Positions 1 to 9,329 are shown, numbered from the stretch's first letter. The stretch: DNA of 64,000 bases from Rhodococcus koreensis (GCF_900105905.1 NZ_FNSV01000005.1:2914001-2978000), one strand, 5' to 3'. Made by a program: numbers and translations. Notes: generated from the letters alone by a model not told the origin.

Positions 1-343
1 CGAGCAGCGACGTCGCGAACGTCACCCCGGCGGCCTTGAGCACCGACAGGTCGACCGGTGCGAGCAGATACGGGGCACCGGTGCGGGCGGCGAGGGAGCT
101 GGCGAGGACGTCGGTGATGGGCCAGGACCGGGTGCCGACCGCGCTGCGGACGGCCTTGACCGGGTCCGGTGATTCGAGGAGATCGGTCATAGTCGGGAAC
201 GCGTCGGTGATGTCGACCACCGCACCCGAGCGCAGGGTGACGATGCACGGGCCGCCGATGGCGTCGTCGTGGACGCGGCCGACGAGCGTGGCGTCCGCCG
301 CGTCGGTGGGCAGGATCGTTACGTGCTGATCGATGAGGTTCAT
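1..343 (-). CDS. Fumarylacetoacetate hydrolase-family protein, AraD1-like (partial, N-terminal part)
   Basis: The ATG is at 343 and the gene runs off the left edge, leaving about 114 N-terminal residues. The start MNLIDQH, a segment reading VDITDAFPTMTDLLE and the run LLAPVDLSVLKAAGVTFA are typical of FAH-family enzymes acting on 2-keto-3-deoxy sugar acids (AraD1 type). The metal-binding catalytic part lies outside the window. It is the last visible gene of the sugar ABC operon, 58 nt after the SDR gene, which supports a role in non-phosphorylative sugar or uronate breakdown. The substrate cannot be told from this fragment. Confidence 0.75.
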   Translation of the reverse strand, partial: MNLIDQHVTILPTDAADATLVGRVHDDAIGGPCIVTLRSGAVVDITDAFPTMTDLLESPDPVKAVRSAVGTRSWPITDVLASSLAARTGAPYLLAPVDLSVLKAAGVTFATSLL

Positions 344-401
344 GGTGCCGAGTTCCGTTTCGTTTCTATTGTCGTGGAAGTGTGGGGGCCGGCGGTGATC
401 A

Positions 402-1118
402 TCAGCGAAGGCTGTAGCCGCCGTCGGCGACGAGTTCGCTGCCGCAGAAGTACCGCGACTCGTCGCTGAGCAGGAAGGCGACCGCGGCCGCGATCTCCGA
501 GGGTTCGGCCATTCGCTGCTGGGGGGTGGCGTCGAGCCATTGCTGGAACTGGTGCGCCTTGCGGGCGAGCAGCGGGGTGGCGACGTAGCCCGGGGAGACA
601 GCATTGACGCGGACCCCGCGGTCAGCCCATTCGGAGGCCAGTGACTTGGTCAGGGCGGTGACCGCCGCCTTCGAGGCGTTGTACGCGCACTGCTTCTGCG
701 GGACGTTGACGACGTGGTTGCCGCTCATCGAGGAGATGTTGACGATGGCGCCGGAGCGTTGCGCGAGCATCGGCCGGCCGAAGGCCTGGTTCGTGATGAA
801 CAGCCCTCGTAGGTTCACCGAGAGGGTGCGATCCCACTCGTCGAGGGTCATCTCCTCGGCGGCGATGTCGTCTTCGACGACGCCGGCGGCCGCGACCAGT
901 CCGTCGATACGACCCTCCCGCTCGGCGATGCGGGTGGCGACGTGCGCCATCGCGTCCGGATCGGTGATGTCGACGATCGTCGACTCGCCGTGCGGTGACG
1001 CCGTACGGTCCAGGGCGTGCACCGTGGCACCTTCGTCGATCAGCCGGGCGCACACGGCCTCGCCGATGCCGCCGGCCGATCCGGTCACGGCCACGACCTT
1101 CCCGTTCAATCCGCGCAT
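402..1118 (-). CDS. SDR-family NAD(P)-dependent oxidoreductase
   Basis: A 238-residue classical short-chain dehydrogenase, full length. The cofactor motif TGSAGGIG is at residues 12-19, NISS at 117-120 and the catalytic YNASK with Tyr146 and Lys150. I chose the ATG at 1118 because GAGGAAGG stands just upstream; the in-frame extension to 1232 is Arg/Pro-rich and overlaps the permease 3' end. It lies between the permease and the FAH-like gene, so it probably oxidises the imported sugar or a derived alcohol (inference). SDR substrates cannot be read from sequence. Confidence 0.9.
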   Translation of the reverse strand: MRGLNGKVVAVTGSAGGIGEAVCARLIDEGATVHALDRTASPHGESTIVDITDPDAMAHVATRIAEREGRIDGLVAAAGVVEDDIAAEEMTLDEWDRTLSVNLRGLFITNQAFGRPMLAQRSGAIVNISSMSGNHVVNVPQKQCAYNASKAAVTALTKSLASEWADRGVRVNAVSPGYVATPLLARKAHQFQQWLDATPQQRMAEPSEIAAAVAFLLSDESRYFCGSELVADGGYSLR

Positions 1119-1140
1119 GGTGTTTCCTTCCTCGGTGTTC

Positions 1141-2193
1141 TCAGTGCGCGGCCGCGGCCGCGGCCACTGCGGGCGTGGGCGGGGCCGTGGGGGTGCGCGG
1201 GCGGGCTTTGCGTGCCCGGGTCTTGAGGACACCGACCTTGGCCGCGAGGATCGCGCCGATCAGGACGACACCGTTGAAGACCGGCTGCACCCAGGTCTGG
1301 GCGCCGAGCATGAACAGTCCGGTGGTGCCGGCCGCGACGAGCACGACGGCGGTCATGGTGCCCCAGACGTTGTAGTAGCCGCGGCGGATCGACGTCTCGC
1401 CGAGGAAGCAGGCGGCAATGGCCGGGAGCAGGAACTCCGAGCCGCTCGTCGGTGCTGCCGAACCGACCTGGGCGACCTGCAGGACACCGCCGATGGCCGC
1501 GAGGACCGCGCCGCCGACGAACGCGCCGACCGTGAGCTGGTCGACCTTGATGCCGGTCAACCGTGCGGCGTCCCGGCTGCCGCCGATGGCGTAGAGCCGT
1601 CGGCCCACCGGACGGAAGTACAGCACGTACCAGAGCACGATGCCGACGGCGACGGCGAAGATGAACGGCAGCGGGATACCCAGGGGGCGGTCCTGGCCGA
1701 GGTCCTTGAACGCCTGGGGGATACCGCTGTAGATGACCGCGCCCTTGGAGTACCACAGGATCGCGCCGAAGAGGACGGACTGGGTGCCGAGGGTGACGAC
1801 GAGTGCGTTCAGGTTCAGGTAGGCGACGAGGAATCCGTTGATCAGCCCGACGACGACGGCCACGACGACGACGATCAGCACCGCCAGCGGCCACTGCGAG
1901 ACGGTGCCGTTGGACATCAGCCCGGTGGCCAGGACGCCACCGAACCCGGCCATGGCGGCGACCGACAGGTCGAAGTGACCGACGATCAGCGGGAGCATCA
2001 GCCCGAAGGCGATGAACATGATCGAGGCGTTGGCCTGCAGGATCGAGCCGAAGTTCGCGATGGTCGGGAAGGTGTCGGGACGCATCGCCGAGAAGAATCC
2101 GATGATCGCGATCAGGGCGATCACGATTCCGTAGTCGGTGAAGATCCTCTTGAACGCTCCCGCCGGGCGACCCGGCTGTCGTTGAACGGTCAT
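1141..2193 (-). CDS. Sugar ABC transporter permease (RbsC/AraH type)
   Basis: An integral-membrane permease of about 350 residues (BPD_transp_2 family). It has multiple hydrophobic segments and the family loop NGFLVAYLNLNALVVTLGTQ. The ATG at 2193 follows TTGGAG with 6-nt spacing; a TTG at 2205 is the alternative. The C-terminus ends in an Ala-rich tail encoded by a GCGGCC repeat. It pairs with the double ATPase 28 nt upstream and the lipoprotein binding protein, giving a carbohydrate-uptake transporter of the ribose/arabinose/inositol class. Confidence 0.92.
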   Translation of the reverse strand: MTVQRQPGRPAGAFKRIFTDYGIVIALIAIIGFFSAMRPDTFPTIANFGSILQANASIMFIAFGLMLPLIVGHFDLSVAAMAGFGGVLATGLMSNGTVSQWPLAVLIVVVVAVVVGLINGFLVAYLNLNALVVTLGTQSVLFGAILWYSKGAVIYSGIPQAFKDLGQDRPLGIPLPFIFAVAVGIVLWYVLYFRPVGRRLYAIGGSRDAARLTGIKVDQLTVGAFVGGAVLAAIGGVLQVAQVGSAAPTSGSEFLLPAIAACFLGETSIRRGYYNVWGTMTAVVLVAAGTTGLFMLGAQTWVQPVFNGVVLIGAILAAKVGVLKTRARKARPRTPTAPPTPAVAAAAAAH

Positions 2194-2221
2194 GGTGTAC
2201 TCCAAGATTCGATGATGGCTG

Positions 2222-3772
2222 CTAGGCCGTGGAAAGGTCTTGAACCGCGTAGCTCGCGGCGGCGATGCGTTCGGTGGTGATTTCTGCGCCGACGAGCTCG
2301 GTGGCGATACGCCCGCGGCGCATCACCAGCACTCGGTCGGCGTAGCGGGCGACAAGGTCGATGTCCGAGTCCAGCAGCAGCACAGACAATTCACGCCGGG
2401 CAACCTGTTCGAGGACGGCCTCGAGGATCGTCTTGCGGGCACCGACATCGACGCCGTAGGTCGGTTCGTCCAGGATGAGGACGTCGAGGTCGAGTTCGAG
2501 CCACTTGCCGAGGACGATCTTCTGCTGGTTTCCGCCGGAGAGCTCACCGAGGAGACGTTCGGGGTCGGCCGGGCGCACGTCCAGGCGTTCGATCGCGTTC
2601 GCGGTGACCGTCCGCTCGCTGCTGCTCGACAATCGGCCGCCGCTCATGTGCTTGTCCAGGCTCGCCAGGCAGAGGTTGTCCGCCAGTGTGAAGGACGGGA
2701 TCGCGCTTTGCTTGCGGTCCTGGGGGACGTATCCGATGCCTCGTTCGATGCTGAGCTTCGGCGAGATCCGGTGCAGCTGCCGGCCACGGAGTCGGACTTG
2801 CCCGGCGGTGATGGCCTGGGACCCGAAGATCAGTCGGCCGAGTTCGCTGCGGCCGGAACCGACCAGACCCGTGACGGCCAGCACCTCCCCTGGCCGCAGG
2901 TCGAGATCGACATCCTGCACGAACGTTCCGCACACCCCCCGCAACGACAGTTTCGGCGCCGTTCCCGGTTCGACGGCGCGTCGGGCAGGTGCCGGGATGT
3001 CGGCGGCGTCGCTCGCCGCGGCGCCGCCGGTGATGATCTGCGTCAGGTGCTGGTCGTCGGTGGCGGCGATGACGTCGTCGAAGACGAGTCGGCCATCGCG
3101 CAACACCGAGACCCGGTCGGCCATCGCGAACACCTCGTCGAGGCGGTGTGAGACGTAGATCAGGGCGATGCCCTGATCACGCAGCAACCTGCAGCGGCTG
3201 AGCAGTTCGTCGACCTGCGCGTTGGGCAGTCGTGCCGTGGGCTCGTCCAGGACGAGGACACCCTTCCCCGGTTGCAGTCCCCGCAGGGCGCGGGCCATCG
3301 CGACGAGGGTCTGCTGGACGGGTCCGAGCGCACCGACCAGGGTGCGGGGGTCGAGGTCGTCGAGTCCGACCGCGGCCAGGTCGGTAATCGAGGTCGCGCG
3401 CTGGCGGCGCCAGTCGATGGTGGCGGCGCGCTTTTCGTAGCCGAGGGCCAGTGCCAGGTTGTCGGCGATCGACATCGACTCGATCAGACCGAGGTCCTGG
3501 TGGACGAAGCGCACCCCGGCGTCGTGCAGCACCGTGGGGTCGGCGGGCAGCGCCAGTTCCTCCCCGTGCACGCGGATGCTTCCGGTTGTCGGGGTGTGGT
3601 ATCCGGCGAGCAGCTTGATCAGGGTCGACTTCCCGGATCCGTTCGCGCCGAGCAGGGCGTGGATCGAACCCGGCCGAAATTCCAGATTCACGTCGTCCAG
3701 AACCCGGTTGACTCCGAATTCTTTTGACAGTCCGATGATTTCGACACCCGGTGACGAGTCATTCGATGTCAT
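2222..3772 (-). CDS. Sugar ABC transporter ATP-binding protein (RbsA/XylG type, two ABC domains)
   Basis: About 516 residues with two tandem nucleotide-binding domains. The first has Walker A GANGSGKST at residues 42-50 and Walker B VLVLDEPTA, but a degenerate signature (LGPVQQTL), as usual for RbsA proteins. The second has the variant P-loop GLVGSGRSE, a canonical LSGGNQQ signature and VLILDEPTYGVDVGA. I chose the ATG at 3772 with GAGAA upstream; an in-frame GTG at 3802 is possible. It energises the adjacent permease and belongs to the same operon as the binding protein. Confidence 0.93.
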   Translation of the reverse strand: MTSNDSSPGVEIIGLSKEFGVNRVLDDVNLEFRPGSIHALLGANGSGKSTLIKLLAGYHTPTTGSIRVHGEELALPADPTVLHDAGVRFVHQDLGLIESMSIADNLALALGYEKRAATIDWRRQRATSITDLAAVGLDDLDPRTLVGALGPVQQTLVAMARALRGLQPGKGVLVLDEPTARLPNAQVDELLSRCRLLRDQGIALIYVSHRLDEVFAMADRVSVLRDGRLVFDDVIAATDDQHLTQIITGGAAASDAADIPAPARRAVEPGTAPKLSLRGVCGTFVQDVDLDLRPGEVLAVTGLVGSGRSELGRLIFGSQAITAGQVRLRGRQLHRISPKLSIERGIGYVPQDRKQSAIPSFTLADNLCLASLDKHMSGGRLSSSSERTVTANAIERLDVRPADPERLLGELSGGNQQKIVLGKWLELDLDVLILDEPTYGVDVGARKTILEAVLEQVARRELSVLLLDSDIDLVARYADRVLVMRRGRIATELVGAEITTERIAAASYAVQDLSTA

Positions 3773-3805
3773 TGCGGTTCTCGTTTCTCGGTCGGTGACC
3801 ATGTG

Positions 3806-4987
3806 TTATCCGATCCCCCACAGCTGCTCGAACTTCGCGCGGAAGTCGAAGTTGCCCTGCCATCCCTTGGTTTCGAGTTCGGCCGACCGGTCCGGCGGGA
3901 GCTGGGACAGCGAGTCCTTGTCGAACAAGGCGACCGGGATGGATTCGGTGAAGTCGAACGCGGGTAGGCCGTTGGTCATGCGGTTGACGTTGTCGATTGC
4001 CGCGTAGGCCAACCATTCTCGCGGGTCGGCGAAGCACACCTTCTGCACGCCGCCGGCGCGAATGATGTCCAGGTTCTCCGGGTTGCAATCGAAGCCGGCG
4101 CCGGAAACGGAGTCGGTGAACCCTGCGCGATTGAGGCCGTTGCTGACGCGGAAGAGGCAGGAGTCGAAGCAGGAGACCCAGTTGAGCTGGGGGTTCGCCA
4201 GCCTGGTGGCCACCGCTTGCGCGGCGGGGCCGATCGTCGGATCTTCGAAGGTCGCCAGACTCCAGTCCTGGGTGACGACGTCGCATCCCGGGCAGTTCCC
4301 CGGGGTGTCGAGGTAGTCCTGCGAGCCTTTGTACTGGCCGTTGACCACGATGTACAGGTCGGCATTGCGCATCTGCAGCATGCCGAGATCGCCGCCGCTC
4401 TTCCACACCGCGTACTGCGCGACCGACTCTCCGGCACGCACCCAGTCGAAGGACACATCCGGGACCGTGTCGGGGGTGTTCTTCAGTGATCCGAGGGTGA
4501 CCACCTTGACGCCCGCCGCAAGGGCACGCTGGAGCGCGGACTGGACGCGGGTGGTGTCGACGAAGATGAGGATGACGGCATCGACCTTCTCGTCCACAGC
4601 CGTGTTCAGTGCGTTGAGCTGGACCTCCGGCTTGCCCTGGCCGTCGGAGATCTTCGGTACCCAGCCGAGCTTTTTGACCTCCGATTCGATGGCCTTGGCC
4701 GGTCGACTCGACCCGGTCGAGGCCATTTGCTCCGGGATGAGGGTGATCCTGAGGCCTGGCCGGGGCGGCGGGCTGGTTTCCGGTCCCGTCCACTGGTTGT
4801 CGTGCATTCCTGCGTCGAGGAGTTCGGCCGCGCCGCCGCGTGCTTTCTCCACCGCCGCCTCCCGTGCGGCCGGGTCGACTGCCGATCGATCCGACTGGGC
4901 TGTCGAGCAGCCCGTCAGCAGGAGAATCACGCCAATGATGGCGACTACGACTCCGCGCCTGTGCGAAGCGGTCCGTGCGATTGCCAT
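3806..4987 (-). CDS. Sugar ABC transporter substrate-binding lipoprotein
   Basis: A 393-residue periplasmic-binding-protein-like protein (Peripla_BP_4 class). The N-terminus has basic residues, a hydrophobic core and the lipobox LLTGC with Cys27, so it should be a membrane-anchored lipoprotein. The family segment VDAVILIFVDTTRVQSALQ follows, then the ligand-binding lobes. The ATG at 4987 has AGAAGGA upstream; the in-frame extension to 5116 lacks signal-peptide character. It is the first transporter gene of the operon. The sugar is not identifiable; an unusual cluster of cysteines lies in the middle of the protein. Confidence 0.9.
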   Translation of the reverse strand: MAIARTASHRRGVVVAIIGVILLLTGCSTAQSDRSAVDPAAREAAVEKARGGAAELLDAGMHDNQWTGPETSPPPRPGLRITLIPEQMASTGSSRPAKAIESEVKKLGWVPKISDGQGKPEVQLNALNTAVDEKVDAVILIFVDTTRVQSALQRALAAGVKVVTLGSLKNTPDTVPDVSFDWVRAGESVAQYAVWKSGGDLGMLQMRNADLYIVVNGQYKGSQDYLDTPGNCPGCDVVTQDWSLATFEDPTIGPAAQAVATRLANPQLNWVSCFDSCLFRVSNGLNRAGFTDSVSGAGFDCNPENLDIIRAGGVQKVCFADPREWLAYAAIDNVNRMTNGLPAFDFTESIPVALFDKDSLSQLPPDRSAELETKGWQGNFDFRAKFEQLWGIG

Positions 4988-5109
4988 GTCGTTCCTTCTG
5001 CGTATACCACCCGTCGGCGTCACCGAGAATGGACGAGTTGAGTTGTGCTGCAGGCATATGCGGTCACTGCAGCGCCCCGGAAGGTGGTTCGGGGCATGTT
5101 TGGCCGCCA

Positions 5110-5131
5110 CGATCACTTCGCAGAGTGATCG
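5110..5131. promoter_or_regulatory. Inverted repeat upstream of the binding-protein gene (candidate operator)
   Basis: Perfect 8-bp arms CGATCACT and AGTGATCG are separated by 6 nt, about 120 bp upstream of the binding-protein start and between it and the GntR gene. The position suits an operator or a leader hairpin for the transporter operon. Binding by the neighbouring GntR protein is inferred only from proximity. Confidence 0.4.
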
Positions 5132-5187
5132 AGTACGTGTTGGTAAGCCGGGAGGAGGCGATTCGCCCCGTCAGCGCGTGGTGTCGG

Positions 5188-5892
5188 TCATTCCCTCTGA
5201 CGGGATGACGTCAGCGTGGCCCGGTGGCGCACGATCCGGCGGAGGTGGTTCTCCGCGGCGAACCGTGCCCGGGCCGGATCGCCCGCTGCGATTGCTTGGG
5301 CGATCTCGAGATGTTCCTGGACAGTGTGGCCGGCTTCGGACGGGTACCCGGCGCCGGCGCTGTAGGAGTCACTGAGGTAGTCGTTGACCGGCCTCATGAC
5401 CAGGAGGAAGAAGGGGTTTCCGCTCGCCTGCGCGATCTGCTCGTGAAAGGCCAGGTCCGCGTCCAGGAACTCCGATGTCGACGGGTCCGCCGCCTGCAAC
5501 CTTTCATTGAGCCGCGTCAGCTCGGCCAAGTGGTCGTCGGTGCGCCGGGCAGCAGCAAGCGCAGCCATCTCGAGTTCCAGAACGAGCCGAAGCTCCATCA
5601 ACTGCTCGAAGGACCCCTCGCTCAGCCGGAGCAGAAGACCGTACTGTTCGGCGATCACACTGCCGTCCACCGCCGCCACAGTCATTCCCCGACCCGGGCT
5701 CACCGCGACCAGACCACGCTGGACGAGCAGTCGCGTCGCCTCCCGAACCACCGTCCGGCTGACCTCGAACCGCTCGGCCAGTTCGGCCTCCGTCGGAAGC
5801 CGCTCGCCCACAGCAAGACCCAGGATCTCGTCCTGAAGGGTCTGAGCGACGACATCAGAGAGGCGCTGCTTCGAGCGAGTGGTTTCCGACAT
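5188..5892 (-). CDS. GntR-family regulator, FadR subfamily (FCD domain)
   Basis: 234 residues. The N-terminal winged helix includes RLPTEAELAERFEVSRTVVR. The C-terminal FCD domain carries the metal/ligand acidic-His pattern (DADLAFHEQIA, then EHLEIAQAI and a later NHLRR). The ATG at 5892 is preferred over an in-frame TTG at 5910. It lies upstream of and in the same direction as the sugar ABC operon and is probably its ligand-responsive repressor (inference from context). Confidence 0.88.
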   Translation of the reverse strand: MSETTRSKQRLSDVVAQTLQDEILGLAVGERLPTEAELAERFEVSRTVVREATRLLVQRGLVAVSPGRGMTVAAVDGSVIAEQYGLLLRLSEGSFEQLMELRLVLELEMAALAAARRTDDHLAELTRLNERLQAADPSTSEFLDADLAFHEQIAQASGNPFFLLVMRPVNDYLSDSYSAGAGYPSEAGHTVQEHLEIAQAIAAGDPARARFAAENHLRRIVRHRATLTSSRQRE

Positions 5893-5900
5893 GCCAGAAA

Positions 5901-5909
5901 TGTACGACA
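5901..5909. promoter_or_regulatory. Candidate FadR-type operator
   Basis: TGTACGACA just upstream of the GntR start fits the GT-N3-AC core bound by many FadR-subfamily regulators (family knowledge). It could give autoregulation. The site is short and could occur by chance. Confidence 0.3.
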
Positions 5910-6039
5910 AAGATGCGCTGTGGTCAAGCTCACGTCAGCGGTCCCTCACGCTTTTCGCCTCGATTCACCGGCGATGAACAGCGGATATGCACCATTCCAC
6001 TCTTCGCGTCGATGGAGTCGGGCCGATCTTTGTATGATG

Positions 6040-6530
6040 ATTGAGGTCGATCGGGCCACGAGCACGTTGAGCCTGGCTGCACTGTCCGGGCGCGGGCCGC
6101 CGACCCGAAAGGCCGCGACGGGCTTGTCGAATCGATGCGGATCCTGCTCGCCGAACGGTCGTCGGCGCGCAAGGCGCCAGGCGCGGCGATGAACCAGATC
6201 CGTGCTCTGCTGGTGACCGCACCGCGACAGATACGCGGTTCCTACAGAAATCTCGGCAGCGTGAAACTCGTTGCCGCACTATCTCGATCACGGCGGACTC
6301 CCGGTCACGGCCCGGAGCGAACCCTCCGGGGCGGTGACCGCACCGCCAACTCCGCGATCCATCGCATCGTGCTCGTGCAGATGTCCGCCGGTGACACGCG
6401 CACCGTCGACTGCATTGCGCGGTGCACAGCAGAGGGCAAGTCCGAGCGCGAGATCATCCACTCGCCGCAAACGCTTCGTCGCGCGCGAGGTTTTCAAGCT
6501 CATCCGGAATACGCTGCCGGTGAATAGCGG
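6040..6530 (+). pseudogene. IS110-family transposase remnant
   Basis: The frame through 6135 reads GRDGLVESMRILLAERSSAR, then MNQIRALLVTAP and later TANSAIHRIVLVQM and AEGKSEREIIHS, the N-terminal and C-terminal hallmarks of IS110 transposases. The central catalytic region is missing: the two parts are joined directly near 6330. Before 6135 the match moves to another frame (EVDRATST), and after about 6470 the last part (RFVAREVFKL) continues in yet another frame. Internally deleted and frameshifted, so inactive. Confidence 0.7.
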
Positions 6531-6559
6531 CACAGGCCGACTTCGACAACGTCGCCGAA

Positions 6560-7060
6560 CACCGGCAATCCCGATCGCCACGGTGGCAACCGCACTCGCG
6601 GTTCCCTACCAGCGCGTGCGACGTCCGGAGATCGGGCAACGCCTCGCCCCGATCTCGCCGCCAACTACTCGCGGTGGCTCACCGACCGCGAGCAGCAGTC
6701 CAGATCCCTATACCTGGTCGACACGGCTTGACAGCAATAGGAGCATCCACTTCATAGACGCAACGCGTGGTTTTACGGCGCTCTCCTCGCAAGATTCCCG
6801 CACGCAGCTTCGAGGTTCTGTCCACGGAGGAATGAGATCTCGACTTGCGGCAGGGGCCGGACGGCGCTCGCCCACGTTCGCGCAGATCATGACGGCCTCG
6901 ACGTGCATCGCACCTACGCACGTCTTTCACCTGCCACGCTACCGACCTGGTCACGAGGCCGAATCGCGCTTTTCAGCGATGCGGTGCATGTCGCGGACCC
7001 GGAAGCCGGAATGGGAACAGCACTGGCGAGCGCTCGAAGACGGGATGGACGTCGCCATCA
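6560..7060 (+). pseudogene. FAD-dependent monooxygenase (FAD_binding_3) relic
   Basis: Near 6870-7010 one frame reads DGLDVHRTYARLSPATLPTW, then RGRIALFSDAVHVADPEAGMG. This is the flavin-ring-binding GD motif region of phenol-type monooxygenases, with GDA changed to SDA. Other pieces (NYSRWLTDREQQS near 6665) lie in other frames, with stops between. I infer a decayed flavoprotein hydroxylase gene beside the hydroxyquinol cluster; its former substrate is unknown. From 7060 to 7358 nothing recognisable was found. Confidence 0.45.
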
Positions 7061-7358
7061 TGCTGCGCGAGCACCACTATCTCGATGCGTCTTACTATCT
7101 GCACGCCGATCGGCACGAGCAGGCCGACAGCCTCAGCGAAGAGATCGATCCAAATCGCACCGATACAGGTACCCAGAGGAGAACAACTTCAGTTCGACGT
7201 CGATTGGGCCGGGACGGCACAGCGATGGTCGGAGCCCTCGGAGCGTATGCAAACTGATCGAAGTGGCGATGCGGGACATGCTCGGGCATTCCCGCACCGC
7301 CACTTCTGGATGTTCCATTGTTCGCCCGACCAGTGGGCGGATAACCGACGGGGGACGG

Positions 7359-8366
7359 TCAGTCGGTGATGGCGACGGTCTTGCCAGTAGCAGCCGATTC
7401 CGCGGCCGCGTTGGCGAGGACGAGTGCGGCCACACCGTCGTCGAATCCGGGTGAGCATGGGTCGCCGGTGCGGATGGAGAGGGCGAACGCGTCGAGTTCG
7501 GCGCGGTAGGCCTGGGCGTAGCGTTCGAGGAAGAACGGGAAATATGCGGGGGCTTCCTCGGTGCCGTTGCTGCCGTACCGGCGTACCGTCGTCGGAGCGA
7601 CATTGCCGGCAGTCAGCATTCCGGTGGATCCGAACGCTTCGAGGCGCTGGTCGTATCCGAAAGCGCAGTGGCGCGAGTTGGTGATGTTGACGATTTCGCC
7701 GTCGCGTCCGCGCAGAATGATCGTCGCAGCGTCGAAGTCGCCGAGCGCTTTGGTGTCGTCGTGGAAAGAATTGGTGCCCATAGCCGACACTTCGACGATG
7801 TTCGGGAGGAAGAAGCGCGCCATGTCCAGGTCGTGAATGGTCATGTCGCGAAAGATTCCGCCCGACGCAGCGATGTAGTCCCGCGGTGCGGGTGCGGGAT
7901 CGCGACTGGTGATCAGGAGTTGTTCGAGGGCACCGATCGCTCCGGCGGCGACCTGCGTGCGGATCGAGGCGAAGTGAGGGTCGAAGCGCCGGTTGAAGCC
8001 GAGCATGATCGGGACGGCATGTTCTTTGATGCGTTCGCGACAGTCGAGGACGGTGTCGATGTCGAGGTCGATGGGCTTTTCACACAGCACGGCCAGACCG
8101 TGCGCTGCAGCAGTGGACATGAGATCGACGTGGGTGGGCGTCGGTGAGGCGATGACGACGCCGTCGAGGGTCGAGTCGGCGAAGACCTCGTCGGGGTCTT
8201 GTACGGCGCGCCCGGCGGTTCGTGAAGCCAGTGCACGAGCACCGTCGATGAACGGGTCGGCGATCAATACCAGCTCGAGCTCAGGGTGGTCCGCGATGTT
8301 ACGGGCATGTACCTGCCCGATGCGGCCGGAGCCGAACAGGGCGAGACGTAGTTTGGTGGAAGACAC
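7359..8366 (-). CDS. iolG: Gfo/Idh/MocA-family dehydrogenase, inositol 2-dehydrogenase-like
   Basis: 335 residues. The Rossmann motif GSGRIG is at 12-17, EKP at 96-98, and the segment GGIFRDMTIHDLDM carries Asp174 and His178. Lys97, Asp174 and His178 match the catalytic Lys/Asp/His triad of IolG enzymes, so NAD-dependent oxidation of a cyclitol or sugar hydroxyl is expected. It is the last gene of a three-gene minus operon with a TIM-barrel isomerase-like protein and a second family member. The symbol reflects the family; the true substrate may be another cyclitol or a glycoside. Confidence 0.8.
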   Translation of the reverse strand: MSSTKLRLALFGSGRIGQVHARNIADHPELELVLIADPFIDGARALASRTAGRAVQDPDEVFADSTLDGVVIASPTPTHVDLMSTAAAHGLAVLCEKPIDLDIDTVLDCRERIKEHAVPIMLGFNRRFDPHFASIRTQVAAGAIGALEQLLITSRDPAPAPRDYIAASGGIFRDMTIHDLDMARFFLPNIVEVSAMGTNSFHDDTKALGDFDAATIILRGRDGEIVNITNSRHCAFGYDQRLEAFGSTGMLTAGNVAPTTVRRYGSNGTEEAPAYFPFFLERYAQAYRAELDAFALSIRTGDPCSPGFDDGVAALVLANAAAESAATGKTVAITD

Positions 8367-8433
8367 GTCGATCCTTTATAGGTGGGTTCGGTCGTCCGCG
8401 GTGCGACGACATTCGGAAAGTGCGATCGGGACG

Positions 8434-9309
8434 TCAGGACAGTCTGGCGGCCGCTTCGAACGAGGCGAGTGCGGTGGCGCGTGCTTTGATCAGACCCTCT
8501 TCGACGGGGGTGCGGCGGTGTTCTTCGGAGATGATTTCGACGCCCCACATGCCGGTGTAGCCGGCGTCGAGCGTGCGACGGATAAACGTCGCTGTATCGA
8601 ATGCGCCTTCACCGCAGTACTTGCGGTAGTTGGTCGAGTCGTCGAAGACAGCGGCCAAGCCGGTGCGCCGCTCATCCGTACCGTCGTCGATTTCCACGTG
8701 CACGACGCGATCGATCGGTACCACTTTGTAGAGTTCGTCGTGCGACAGGCCCGCTTTGTAGGTGTGCCATATGTCGACCAGAAGTCCCGCCGAGGGGCTG
8801 TCGGAGCCGGTCACCACGTCGACGGCTTCATGGGTGGTGCGCAGATGGGAGAACGGTGTTGCCTCGAGGGCCAGCCGGACTCCCGCTTCTTCTGCTTCGT
8901 CGGCCAGGTCGGAAAACGCGCTGACCAGAGTGGCCAAAGGCAAGGGGTCGTCGGTCATTCCTGCGCCGGCTTTGATGTGACAGGCACCGAGCGCGGTGGC
9001 AGCTTCGAACAGGTCTGCGCGTACGCGGTCCGCGGCGGCGCGTTCGGAGCCTGTGGTCCACCAGTTGTCGAGGAATTCGACCTCGACTGTTCCGATGCCC
9101 GCGTCGCGGATCAGCTGCGCCAGGCGGTCGTAGCCGATGGTGTCGCGCGCATTGATCAGGTCGGTGTGTACCAGGCCGATGCCGGCCCATCCTGTCTTGG
9201 CGACCAAGGCGATGCGCTCTTCGATGGGCACCGGGCTGGTTTCGTCGGGGAGTCCGGGTGCTGTGTTTCCTGCGCTGACCCAGCAGGTGGCGATGAGTTC
9301 CGGTGTCAT
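8434..9309 (-). CDS. Sugar phosphate isomerase/epimerase-family TIM barrel (IolE-like)
   Basis: 291 residues of the AP-endonuclease-2/xylose-isomerase-like TIM barrel fold. Probable metal ligands are the Glu in LALEATPF, the Asp in GLLVDIWH, the His in VVHVEIDDG and the Glu in WGVEIISEEH, the usual Glu/Asp/His/Glu set. The ATG at 9309 follows GAGGAC. Members include inosose dehydratase (IolE), epimerases and C-deglycosidases, so isomerisation, dehydration or beta-elimination on an oxidised sugar or cyclitol are all possible. It lies between two Gfo/Idh/MocA dehydrogenases, suggesting oxidation followed by dehydration. Confidence 0.8.
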   Translation of the reverse strand: MTPELIATCWVSAGNTAPGLPDETSPVPIEERIALVAKTGWAGIGLVHTDLINARDTIGYDRLAQLIRDAGIGTVEVEFLDNWWTTGSERAAADRVRADLFEAATALGACHIKAGAGMTDDPLPLATLVSAFSDLADEAEEAGVRLALEATPFSHLRTTHEAVDVVTGSDSPSAGLLVDIWHTYKAGLSHDELYKVVPIDRVVHVEIDDGTDERRTGLAAVFDDSTNYRKYCGEGAFDTATFIRRTLDAGYTGMWGVEIISEEHRRTPVEEGLIKARATALASFEAAARLS

Positions 9310-9329
9310 GGTGTCCTCGTTCTGGTTGT

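Noticed and set aside
604..2280. Long plus-strand open frame of 558 codons
   Set aside because: It lies opposite the SDR and permease genes; its translation is Arg/Asp/Gly-rich low-complexity sequence without family features, as expected for an antisense frame in high-GC DNA.
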